The notes under the pieces were generated by a model. The model did not search any database, was not told where the DNA came from, and was given only the letters and a program-made list of their open reading frames with translations. Below, piece after piece: positions 12,701 to 23,451 of a DNA stretch of 64,000 nucleotides (positions are counted from its first letter, which is position 1; each line of letters opens with the position of its first letter). Origin of the DNA: Prostheceraeus crozeri (Eukaryota > Platyhelminthes > Polycladida > Euryleptidae); the NCBI GenBank assembly GCA_907163375.1, contig CAJQUW010005311.1, forward strand, positions 1-64,000, read 5' to 3'. The translations under genes and the position numbers were made by a program.

Positions 12701-14173
12701 CTTTGGCTTTAGCAGCAGTGAGTTTTTCTGCTGTTAATCCTTGGAGCATTTCGTAGCAGGATGACTTCCATCAACAGTTATAATGTATAAATATGTAGGG
12801 CTATTCTTGTCACTGCCTCCGAATGTTTTGGCTTTAGCAGCAGTGAGTTTTTCTGCTGTTAATCCTTGGAGCATTTCGTAGCAGGATGACTTCGATCAAC
12901 AGTTATAATGTATAAATATGTAGGGCTATTCTTGTCACTGCCTCCGAATGTTTTGGCTTTAGCAGCAGTGAGTTTTTCTGCAGTTTATCCTTGGAGCATT
13001 TCGTATCATGATGACAGCAATCAAGTTATAATGTATAAATATGTAGGGCTATTCTTGTCACTGCCTCCGAATGTTTTGGCTTTAGCAGCAGTGAGTTTTT
13101 CTGCTGTTAATCCTTGGAGCATTTCGTAGCAGGATGACTTCGATCAACAGTTATAATGTATAAATATGTAGGGCTATTCTTATCACTGCCTCCGAATGTT
13201 TTTGCTTTAGCAGCAGTGAGTTTTTCTGCTGTTAATCCTTGGAGCATTTCGTAGCAGGATGACTTCGATCAACAGTTATAATGTATAAATATGTAGGGCT
13301 ATTCTTGTCACTGCCTCCGAATGTTTTGGCTTTAGCAGCAGTGAGTTTTTCTGCAGTTTATCCTTTGAGCATTTCGTATCATGATGACAGCAATCAAGTT
13401 ATAATGTATAAATATGTAGGGCTATTCTTGTCACTGCCTCCGAATGTTTTGGCTTTAGCAGCATTGAGTTTTTCTGCTGTTAATCCTTGGAGCATTTCCC
13501 AGCAGGATGACTTCGATCAACAATATATTCAATTAATATCAACGGTAAATTTCATCAATGTTTTGCTACGGCGTAGGTTAACTGTAGTTTTATCAATAGA
13601 ATGTGAGCGGTCTGCGAACCCACTTTATGCGTCAAGATCAAACCCACAAGTTTTATGATGTGTAAATTGTACATGTTATAATTATAATGCAATATATTTA
13701 CACATCGTTAAACTTAGTTTCATCTTGACTCATTAAGTGGATTCGCAGGATGCTCACATTTTATTGATAAAACTACATTTCATCTACGATATATGCTGTG
13801 GCAAAATATTGGGGCATGTCTAGAAAACATTCTAAAAATGTTTCAAGATAACATTTTCATAATATTCTCATGTATTGTCATTTGAACATATAACATTTTT
13901 TGGAATGTTTTTATAGCAAATTCACGACATTTTCTGAACAGTTTTAGAATGTTTTTTGTTGGGAATTCACGTAAGAGTTGTGTAAGATAATATCAGAGAG
14001 AAATTTGAGACATTTTATTAGAATTTTACCAAATAATTTTCTATTTGCTAAAAATTGGCAAATCATCAGCTATGTTAGATAAATATTTGATAAAATTTTA
14101 GTAGAAGTTTAGTAAAATGTTGTCAAGTATTTGCCAAATATTTAACAAAAGCATCTGGTGTGTTCGTCTCGGG
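9737..14173 (-). mobile_element. Young X element, left copy (unclassified DNA transposon)
   Basis: A 4437-bp unit with short terminal inverted repeats: the outer end begins CCCGGGACGAGCAAACC at 9737 and the inner end reads CCCGAGACGAACACACC on the minus strand from 14173. The old X copy is interrupted precisely here (9736/14174), showing this is a discrete insertion. TC lies on both sides, a possible 2-bp duplication. Subterminal regions are AT-rich with repeated TTTGCTAATTTTGTTA-like words. It shares nearly all its sequence with 14777-18337 in inverted orientation. Only short open frames are present and none resembles a transposase, so it is probably non-autonomous. The superfamily was not recognised. 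Confidence 0.78.
12160..13520 (-). repeat. Tandem array, 11 units of about 124 bp, inside left X copy
   Basis: The word CACTGCCTCCGAATG recurs at about 12181, 12304, 12429, 12553, 12687, 12811, 12936, 13059, 13183, 13308 and 13431, giving a period of 123-125 bp. One unit is lengthened by a run of G at 12667-12674. Most units are nearly identical. Two (about 12985-13030 and 13355-13400) share a variant with CAGTTTATCC and GATGACAGCAATC, so the pair was probably amplified together. The array gives rise to repetitive open frames, which are not genes. Confidence 0.95.
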
Positions 14174-14330
14174 TCGTGAAACATCGGAAAATTATGGCAT
14201 TTCTACCTGAGCGCCTTATACGGACTTCTAAATATAGTACCCAATACAGGATTCCCGTCACAGTGCGATTAATCGCTATGTTCCGAAGTCAGCCACGTTT
14301 TTCGTGTTGCCGAAGTTCTGCCGAAAGTTG
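14174..14330 (+). repeat. Old copy of repeat X, third part
   Basis: Resumes the old X copy after the young insertion. CGTGAAACATCGG, GAGCGCCTTATAC and GACTTCTAAATATAG match 17485-17550 of the young right copy in the same orientation. Similarity fades beyond about 14300. Confidence 0.8.
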
Positions 14331-14776
14331 ATTGACCGAATTATGACGCACTTGTGCCGACATTCATAAAAATGCGAGGTTATAAAAGCATTTCTATTTA
14401 TTTCATACTAAAACATCTTTCGCAGTTCATATCATAACACAGATAATATAAATTACGATAGAAACTTCATTTGAATTGAAACTGCTCAAGATGGCCGAAG
14501 AGTCGCACTTTGTTGTTTTCGGCCCGGACACGGTCCGACATTTACATTTGCACAGGGAATTGAGTCCAATTATCATACTTTGATTGTGATATCATGAAGG
14601 AAGATGTGTTTAATCGATGATTGATGGGGAAATTGGCAATTTTCATTATTTTTAAATGTTTTATAACAGCGATGCATATTATGAGAATTTTGTCCATGGA
14701 CATCAATAGTATCCTGCTTTATCCTGGCCAACTCTATATCCTAGTCCATCTCTCTATCCATAAAGAGAGGGAACAG
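14331..14776. other. Spacer between the two X copies
   Basis: AT-rich, with no recognised gene. Together with 14174-14330 it forms the loop of the large inverted repeat made by the two young X copies. Confidence 0.6.
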
Positions 14777-15424
14777 CCCGGGACGAACACACCAGATGCT
14801 TTTGTTAAATATTTGGCAAATACTTGACAACATTTTACTAAACTTCTACTAAAATTTTATCAAATATTTATCTAACATAGCTGATGATTTGCCAATTTTT
14901 AGCAAATAGAAAATTATTTGGTAAAATTCTAATAAAATGTCTCAAATTTCTCTCTGATATTATCTTACACAACTCTTACGTGAATTCCCAACAAAAAAAC
15001 ATTCTAAAACTGTTCAGAAAATGTCGTGAATTTGCTATAAAAACATTCCAAAAAATGTTATATGTTCAAATGACAATACATGAGAATATTATGAAAATGT
15101 TATCTTGAAACATTTTTAGAATGTTTTCTAGACATGCCCCAATATTTTGCCACAGCATATATCGTAGATGAAATGTAGTTTTATCAATAAAATGTGAGCA
15201 TCCTGCGAATCCACTTAATGAGTCAAGATGAAACTAAGTTTAACGATGTGTAAATATATTGCATTATAATTATAACATGTACAATTTACACATCATAAAA
15301 CTTGTGGGTTTGATCTTGACGCATAAAGTGGGTTCGCAGACCGCTCACATTCTATTGATAAAACTACAGTTAACCTACGCCGTAGCAAAACATTGATGAA
15401 ATTTACCGTTGATATTAATTGAAT

Positions 15425-15780
15425 ATATTGTTGATCGAAGTCATCCTGCTGGGAAATGCTCCAAGGATTAACAGCAGAAAAACTCAATGCTGCTAAAGCC
15501 AAAACATTCGGAGGCAGTGACAAGAATAGCCCTACATATTTATACATTATAACTTGATTGCAGTCATCCTGCTACGAAATGCTCCAAGGATTAACAGCAG
15601 AAAAACTCACTGCTGCTAAAGCCAAAACATTCGGAGGCAGTGACAAGAATAGCCCTACATATTTATACATTATAACTTGATTGCTGTCATCATGATACGA
15701 AATGCTCAAAGGATAAACTGCAGAAAAACTCACTGCTGCTAAAACCAAAACATTCGGAGGCAGTGGCAAAGAATCACATA
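15425..15780 (+). repeat. Tandem array, 3 units of about 124 bp, inside right X copy
   Basis: The same unit as in the left copy, read in the opposite sense (CATTCGGAGGCAGTG recurs three times). It contains both the common type and the GATTGCTGTCATC variant. Fewer units than the 11 of the left copy. Confidence 0.93.
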
Positions 15781-17920
15781 ATTTAAAGACTCACCTCATC
15801 AGCAGATGTCAGCCTACAGAACCGTCGTAATTGTTCCTCTGCCATCAATTGTGCTGGTTTGGTCAGTTTCAATCAGTTCCCATTTATGATATCTCTTTGA
15901 TAGACAATGATATTGCGGTCTGAAATGCACAATAGAGTTTTTGATGCAAAAAGTATTGAATGTGTTTGACGCACATAAGAGAAGGAATAGGCCATATTAT
16001 ATAAAAACTGAAAAATAGTAAATGACACAGGTTTTGATCGAGCTTCTATTATAAGAATGAATTAGGTGATATTTTTAACTATCTTAGTATCTTTTATCAT
16101 CCCAATAATTTACAACAGCACAAATTAATCCATAACACATTTTCCCACGGTGGACAACATATGCCGGTTAAGCAGAAAAGCCGATTTGATATTTGATGTC
16201 AAATAATTTCCCCATTAACTGAAATCAGTAGCAATAATGTACCCTCAAATGTCTTGCACAAATCCAAATTATACAGTGAAGCATTTGACCTATGAAACCA
16301 CAAAAATTCGTATTTAAAAAAATATGCCAACCTTGCATGTAGGCCTGGCAAACGACGGTTTAGATGTGCACACAAGCTACATTATCGACAGTATCAATCA
16401 GCGAATTAAAAGAAGATTCAATCTTTTTCCATACGACCAGCTGGTACATTGATAATAGTGTGGTCCCAAAGAAGCCCTGTGATCCTGATTTTTAGCACGA
16501 CCACTTCACTTCAGTCATGTATCTTAGACAGTTTCAATGCCACATTGGTGGTCTACTTTTTAGTTATCCCTTTCTCTCTCAAGAATAGATTTTCAGTAGA
16601 TTCAATGACGCATGAGACGACTGCTGTGCACATTGCTAAGCGGTGCGCGCTGTCATGGTGAGGATTGTCCATAGAATATGGATTCTCTCTCTATAATCGA
16701 TGCTGATTCAGAATGAATTTCAGAGAGTTATCTTTCTTATGATTTGATACGATTTGATGAGGGACCACACTATCATCATCGTACCGACCAGCTCCCAAAT
16801 GAAACACCCACTGAAAGACAGCCGCAGCTGCGGATTCTAATAGAGAATCCGGGGAACGCTGGCAATTTTTATGGAGGAAATTAATGTATATTTACCACTA
16901 TTTTTGGGAAATATGCCTCATCATCAAGGATCGAAGTCTCCACCTCCTATCATGATGAATCACACGATTAATTCTTTAACTGAATGTACATTTTATTTGG
17001 TAATTGAATGGCATTATAATTTGAATGGTTGGCTTAGAATGTTTTTTCAAGTCATCTGTTTTTACGCTTGATTTACAAGTACGATTTATTTGCTACTCAC
17101 ATGTCTGAATAGTGACGCACCATATACACTCCATCTGGACAATCGACGCTAATGATCTTAAACAAAGGATGGCAACATGCATATTATCTTCAATGAATAG
17201 AGAAAACAGCGCCATCAGTCTTCACTTTGACGAGCGGAATCCCACCCACACACTACATGAGGAATCCGTGAACTGACTGGTAGACGTAGAGCGCGGCGAA
17301 GAAATGCTTTGCAATGTTCGAAGTCGGGAGGCTCGCCATCTTGAAGACATGATAATCCCCTCTCAGAATAGGTCAGAAATATAAATTAGATAATTGCAGA
17401 GGTTGAGATGCATTAGAATAAAGTAATGCTTTAGAAATAATCATGAAAACTGATTACTCGTGCAACATGCTCGTGAGACACTCGTGAAACATCGGGAAAT
17501 TATAGCAACTCTCTGAGCGCCTTATACATAGACTTCTAAATATAGCACCCAATATAGGATTCTCGTCACGGGAATTCCTATCGTTTCCTGAGAACGATTA
17601 GAGCAAGTTCGAAGCGATTACTACAGTTCGAAAGGATCTCAGAGTCGGTGAAATTTCACACGACTTAAACTGTTTCTTCGATTTAAGGCTCATATCATGA
17701 CGTATCGAGTAGTTTTCACAAAGATAATACACAAGATTCATACAAGCAATATGGAAGTAAAACATACAATTTCGAAGATCTGATTGCCACATTCGTGCTG
17801 AAACTTATTTTCAAGCTCATTTGACCAGGCATCGAATCACAGGTCTTCAATGAGAGATATTAGTGAATCAATGACTATTGTGACAATTTCTCATAGATTC
17901 TTGTCAAGCAAAAGTTTAAT

Positions 17921-18048
17921 TTCAATTTCAATTTATTGTATTCACTACATGTTGGATGCATGTGACTAATCTAAATACAGTGCATTAATTACATGTATAA
18001 ATTCTAAGATATCAGAATAAAAAGAAATAAAGAATAAAGTCAGACTTG
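17921..18048. repeat. Extra segment of about 128 bp in right X copy
   Basis: Absent from the matching place in the left copy (near 10017-10022), where AAGTTTAAT is followed directly by GCTCCTGACAACACAC in the same sense. It begins TTCAATTTCAATTTATTG and ends in an A-rich stretch with AATAAAAAGAAATAAAG, which suggests a short retroposed sequence, but its family was not recognised. Confidence 0.6.
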
Positions 18049-18337
18049 ATGCTCTTGACAACACACTGCGTTTTTGGATGGCATATCAGATCTTATCTGA
18101 AAACATGTATATTTAATTAATGTTTTGTTCTGATATTTAGGATAATTTGACTAATATTTCATAAATATTTAACAAAATGAAAAAGTTTTTTATAATTTCA
18201 TTATTTTGCTTAGAAACTGGTAGGCCTCTAACAAAATTAGCAAACATAGTAGGAATTTATCAAAATTTCTATTTTTCACAAAATTAGCAAACAGCTAGCA
18301 AGTTTCTAACAAAATTATTCGGTTTGCTCGTCCCGGG

Positions 18338-19475
18338 AGGATGCATCCATGATCGTCTGTGGTTGGATTACGCATATGACATTCATTCCGACATCGTGGC
18401 TGCAAAGATGGACAAAAGATGTGTCTAACCTTAAGAGACCTTTTGTTTAAAACTACTTAAGTTTGTGGGGCTCATACTGTCTCTGATCGACACTCTATTT
18501 ATATATCCCTACTCCATGGCATGAAGCCTTGTAAATAATAAAGCTTCTTGTCCTAATAATGTTATCCGATGTCTATGCTTGCAATCATAGAGTAAGTATA
18601 TTAGGTACAATGGTAACTCCGCATTTATTAAATCCCCAATGTGTATACACTTTCGATTTTATTAAATGAACTCACAGGCGATACAGTCAGAATTGCTTCC
18701 AAATTGGAGATATATCGCATTTATGCAGTTTTGAAGAAATTACAACGGAATTGACTAATCATGATAACTTAAAGCATCAGGAAATTATATTATTTTACAG
18801 ATAGTCTGTGTCTGACAGCCTTGGCGAGGTAATGTTTGTTAAATTGGCAGCTCGATGACCTGCGCCATAAATGACCTGCGCTATTGCTTTCCTGCTGAAT
18901 CTCAAGAGATTCAAGAGAATCACAGATTAATGACGTAATGTCCAAAGTTATTTAAACATTTGGATGTCATTGGTGATGTCGCATCATGCAGTGACAGCCG
19001 AAAATAACTCCATGGTTGTCGCTTCTCCATAGACTAGTGCAGAGTCGACTCGTCGTAAAACAGAGCATGATGTGCAGTCCGTCTGGTGCTCTTCTGTGTT
19101 GCATCCACCACCATATAACCCATAGACATCGAAATCTGTGATGTAACTGTGATATCTGTGATAAACATCTGTGATATGTCTGTAATATAACCGATATTGG
19201 GAATCCTCACGAACGATGTCACGTACCAATGAAAGGAGTTGCATACTTGTCTCCGACGGATAGCTTCATTCAGAAGCCTGGCACTCGACTTGCCTTACAT
19301 TGTGACCCACAGCAATTCAATTGAATCCAATGTGAATCTGGAGCTGATTCACTGCATGATTCACATATGACTGACATATGACGGAACTAAAATTGTAAAA
19401 GGCCTAATTATATTTTAAATGAGTTTTAATGCGCAAATTTTAAACTGTCGTATCTCTGTTTGATACACATGCTCC
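18338..19475. other. Unrecognised DNA right of X
   Basis: No gene or terminal repeats were recognised. A short block near 18535-18560 (AATAAAGCTTCTTGT) also occurs near 4687 in the old X neighbourhood, hinting at another shared repeat. Confidence 0.4.
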
Positions 19476-20280
19476 TTTGTTGTAGCCACAGAATTAGATT
19501 CATCTGCGCGCGCTTCTGTTTCCTAGAAAGGAAGAATTGTATGTAACCTTAATATCGAAATGGCACATCACATTACATCACACAACTTGCTCCTTCTCGA
19601 ATGGATAATTCATGTATCGCTTGTTATCACTAATAGCATCATCCTAATAGCTGTCAGCAAAGGACACCAGAGCCAGTGAGAGATGCGTGCGTGCTGTGCT
19701 ATCACTTCGCGCACACCAAAACACATCGATGTGTGGCTTCGATTCAATGTATGCACTATACAGTGAGCAATGCCGAGGAGAGGATGTGAAAACATCAAGT
19801 GAACTAATTTTCGCACGCCTGCTACTTTCTTTAATAATGATCGGAAGGGTCAACATTATGGAGAAAACTTGTGGGCAATGATCTGAATTCTTCGAATCTG
19901 AAGGAATTTTGGCAATCGAAGCACTTCGCTGTAGCTCACATTAATCCTCAAGCGACGCACGACTTATTTCCTATCTCTGTAAGGTATTAGGAATTCCTTT
20001 TTGCCCACCTAATAGTTTCCTCAATGTGCCGTCCATTTCGTATTAATTACACTTCTAGCAAACCGAAGCAGATAAACAAAATATTTAATTCTGTGGTTGT
20101 AGCATTACTCATGCAGACTATGATGAGAATGACGAGAGGTGAGCAGAAATTCGCCTGTTGGTGACTACAATGCTTCTTTTCATTGTTGTTTCATTCGCTC
20201 ATGGCTACATATTAGTTCACCTTAAAGATTGCATACATGGCTTGGTTTCGCACAGTTTACGCTGACCGAGGAAAGCCACG
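19476..20280 (+). repeat. Dispersed repeat R2, plus copy
   Basis: Matches 37990-38693 on the minus strand over several hundred bases. Shared words include CACAGAATTAGATT, AATAATGATCGGAAGG, AACATTATGGAGAAAACTTG and AATTCTGTGGTTG. Short indels and substitutions show that both are old. No coding frame is shared. The far side of the other copy passes into X-like words (GTACGATGATGATAGTGTGG), so R2 may be a relative or neighbour of X. Confidence 0.8.
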
Positions 20281-21652
20281 GTTCGACGATGTTATGTATT
20301 CGGTTGCAGTCTACACGCTCCGACGTTTATTTCGGTCTTGTTCCGAAATAGCAGTCCGTTGAAACGTGTGACCTTTAACCGAATGTACAATGTTGTCGAA
20401 CAGTGATTTTCCCTCCGTCAACTTATATTAGTTCTCTTGCACAGACCACCCAAACACACGCTTTTTTGCAAATATGCCTGAATTTTTGATTTTATCGAGT
20501 TGCATTCGTTTATTTTTTTTGAAAATTTTTCGTAGTAGACCTTTTTCATGTCTACAATGCAACGTGACTTCAAGTTTGTTGCTTTTGACTTAGGTCATGC
20601 AATCATCCATGTGATGACGATTGAAAACAGATCCTGACGATTGCATGATTTTATGTAGGCCTAATAGCTACCTTATACTGGAATTGGAAAATGTGCCCTT
20701 ATTAGCAAGAAAGTGATGTTGTAGCAATTCTTGAAGGCAAATCCTTTTCGTAGTGCGTTCCGGTATATGCACTTATACCGGTGATTATATGCACTATTAT
20801 TTTTACAGTATATAACTTTGAGGCCATGGTGCTATAGCTTTTACACGGTGAATTTTTTATTAAACTGGCAGTTTCACTGTGATTTTCGTGATGTACGTGT
20901 AACTAGGCAAAAAGTTGATGTGTATCATGATCATTTTGCATCTACTGGTAAAGACATAAATATGATACTGACATGAACGGATCTTTTCATTCCTATTTTC
21001 ATGTGACCACCTGAAACTTTCTTTGTTATAGATAGAAGAACAGATCATCCAGTAGGCCTAATGCACTATTTTGTAAACAATTTGTTCACTCTTGTTTACT
21101 ACAGTCATACTGATTTCGTCATACTTCACCCGCCATATGCATGTATTTTCATAGCTTCTGTGTGCTGAGCTATGCGGTATCGACCTATCTCGTGTACTTC
21201 AGCAACTCGTGACTTCTGGCAAATGTGTCAGTAAATAGGAATGCCCAGATAAAATTCAACGAGATAAAGTGGTGTTGTGTCCAAGACAATGAGAACCGTA
21301 TCGTAATGCTTGGACTTGGTTTTAGATAAATTATTTTGACTATTTGTTATGTTTTGAATTGAATTGGAAAGAGGGAATATTGAAAGATAGTGATTTTATT
21401 TTCGTTATTACAAAATAACGAAGACGACAATAATGTCAGTATTTTTCAATATTGGCTATCTCGGATTCAATTCAACGCTTGACCTTGGTTGCACATTTTA
21501 GTAGAAGTGCATGGAGCATGATCTTGATATATGGCCTTTGAAGTAGGCTGCATAGTGATTTAACCAATATTATCATTTTTCATCGGATTTCATCAATTTA
21601 TGTTTATAATACTGATATATTTTGCCACTGTTAAGTTTTAATTGAAAAAGTA
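20281..21652. other. Unrecognised AT-rich DNA
   Basis: No gene, RNA or transposon end was seen on either strand. Open frames here are short and without motifs. Confidence 0.45.
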
Positions 21653-23449
21653 TTAGGGGAAAGTGAGGAGGTATGGGCCAACCTAGAATCGGTTGATCTA
21701 GCGCTTCATCTATTCTATTAATGAGAACCTATATACCACTGTGCGATGTCTTAATACCCAAGGAACAAAACTTTGCATCATAATTACCCTTAAAATTTAT
21801 TATTTGGACATGAATGGCAAAAAACGAAAATCCGAAAAAATCGACTTTTTAATTTTGGGTGGGAGGTATGGGCCACATGGTGAGGAGGTATGGGCCACTT
21901 GCGAAATCGATGGCCTGGTCTAATCGAATGCACATTTCCTAATGTAGAATGACTAATATAGGCTACATTTGCTAGCAGTAAATTACGCCTGTCGTGATAC
22001 TTTTTGGTGTATAACATCTTTTGATAAGTTATAATGTCTAACTATAGCAAGTAGAATTGAGTTATTGAACTTGGTGCTTTTCGTCATTTTCATAGTCTAC
22101 AGATTTAATAACAGCTATGATGTGTCATACCCAGAATAAAGAGCCCATCATGAATGAACTACTTTTGAAGGAAAACAACCGACTTTGAATAGATTCACTA
22201 TGTGAGATTCACTACAGGAGACAGGCAAAAGAAATGTATGTTTTCGCTAATTGCGAATAAAAAGTTGCAGTTCACTGTTCATTAGAGTTCGTTGACTTCC
22301 ACCTCCCCGTCAAATTCATACACCACCGTCCTTCCATTGAGTGCGATTTCCGGTTCTCGGAGCCCACACATCACGTCCTTCCACTGTACCTCAAATCGGT
22401 CCACCTCCCGTACCTGCAAATACAAATATTGAAAATTGAAAAATAATGAAAATCATCTAAAACTTGTGGGCCTACCTCAAATTTAGTCCTTTCTGAATTC
22501 AATGATCGGAATCCTTGGACTTTGATCCAATCTCGATCTCCATCGTATGTTTCCAATGTCCGTACAACGTAGCGATAACTCGTCAAGTTGCGACGACCAC
22601 CAATAATACAGACAAGCAGCCAGTCTCCAGCCTTGGTCTCGTTCAGGGTCCATTCTTGCTTCCGAGGATCTTTCGATTGTTCCTGTCTGAAGTCCTGTGT
22701 AGCAACGATGTTTGATCGACTGATAGTTCGAGCAGGACCAGCCACATCATCTGTGTCAGCAATCACGACTTCTTCGGAGGGTATGACTAGCGAAGGAAAC
22801 CGACGTTGCTTTGATTCGGAACCCAATTTTTCTTTCACTGGTGATGAAGTTAGTTCCATTGGACTCTTTTCACGACTGCGCGGAGTTCTCTGTTCAACAG
22901 GAACAGCCTTGGGTACTGGTTTAATAGACCTGAGGATTGTCCTTCTTCCAGATGGAGTAGATGGAGCTGCTTCGACTGAGTCAGAGCTTGTCAGTGGCAC
23001 AGGCTCTGATCGGCTTGTACTCTCATACGTTGCAGAGGCCGGCCCATACCACCCCCGATTAGGTGGCCCATACCTCCCCCCATAGGGTACAAAAATCTTA
23101 AGCTTGAAAAATGTACAAGGAGTAGTGCTACTTTCTCGATACTACATACAATCTTTAAGAAAGGGCTAAGCTTGAGAATGCTAGGCGGCATATATCTCAA
23201 TTACATTTTTTCTGCAAAAATATAGAAAAATGGCGTTTTTCCAAAAAAAAATTCAAAACAGTGCATGAAACCTATTCACATGTATAACTCGAGAACCAAT
23301 GCAATTGAAAAGCTGAAAATTGCGTGTGTTAATGAGCACTAAGATAGTGTTCAAATGATATATAGCTTGTTCCCCCATTCAGTTTCGTTTCGCGCTGAGA
23401 GCGGTGGCCCATACCTCCCACCTGCCCATACCTCCTCACTTTCCCCTAA
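21653..23449 (-). mobile_element. Pogo/Tigger-like deletion derivative with TA duplication
   Basis: Perfect 25-bp inverted termini begin TTAGGGGAAAGTGAGGAGG at 21653 and end at 23449, flanked by TA (21651-21652 and 23450-23451). The subterminal regions repeat GGTATGGGCCA several times on the left (21671, 21866, 21889) and its complement on the right (23041-23080, 23405-23427). The TA target and the C-terminal domain it encodes suggest the pogo branch of Tc1/mariner. The HTH and DDE core are missing, so the assignment rests on ends and C-terminus only. Confidence 0.65.
22282..23000 (-). CDS. C-terminal transposase remnant of the pogo-like element, two exons
   Basis: The open frame on the minus strand runs from about 23000 to 22476, then a donor (GAG then GTAGGC) and an acceptor (TTTGTATTTGCAG) bound a 62-bp intron at 22414-22475. 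The second exon, 22282-22413, continues in phase 0 and ends at TAA. The product has a Ser/Pro/Arg-rich linker and then KAGDWLLVCIIGG and RYVVRTLETYDGD, like the beta-rich GDWV-type tail of pogo/jerky-like transposases in invertebrates. No ATG is evident: the frame is open upstream and 23000 is GTG. This is probably the last part of a longer gene left after internal deletion. The pogo link is inference. Confidence 0.5.
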
Positions 23450-23451
23450 TA

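Larger units (their letters stand above)
14777..18337 (+). mobile_element. Young X element, right copy (inverted relative to left copy)
   Basis: Begins CCCGGGACGAACACACC at 14777 and ends with the complement of CCCGGGACGAGCAAACC at 18337; AG flanks both ends, a possible 2-bp duplication. It is nearly identical to the left copy, so a small frame at 16449-16661 is unchanged between them (11281-11493 in the left copy). It is 3561 bp long. It is shorter because its internal array has only three 124-bp units, partly offset by an extra segment of about 128 bp at 17921-18048. No transposase was recognised. The two copies make a palindrome of about 8.6 kb with a 603-bp loop. Confidence 0.78.

Noticed and set aside
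12160-13520. CRISPR-like array
   Set aside because: Units are contiguous with no unique spacers, and the context is animal DNA.
12908-13658. Repeated proteins encoded by the 124-bp array (also 15293-15769)
   Set aside because: The frames follow from tandem repetition of a unit near a multiple of three; they shift wherever unit length changes.
9737-18337. A single giant fold-back transposon spanning both arms
   Set aside because: Each arm has its own inverted ends, and the left arm separately interrupts an older X copy, so two independent units fit better.
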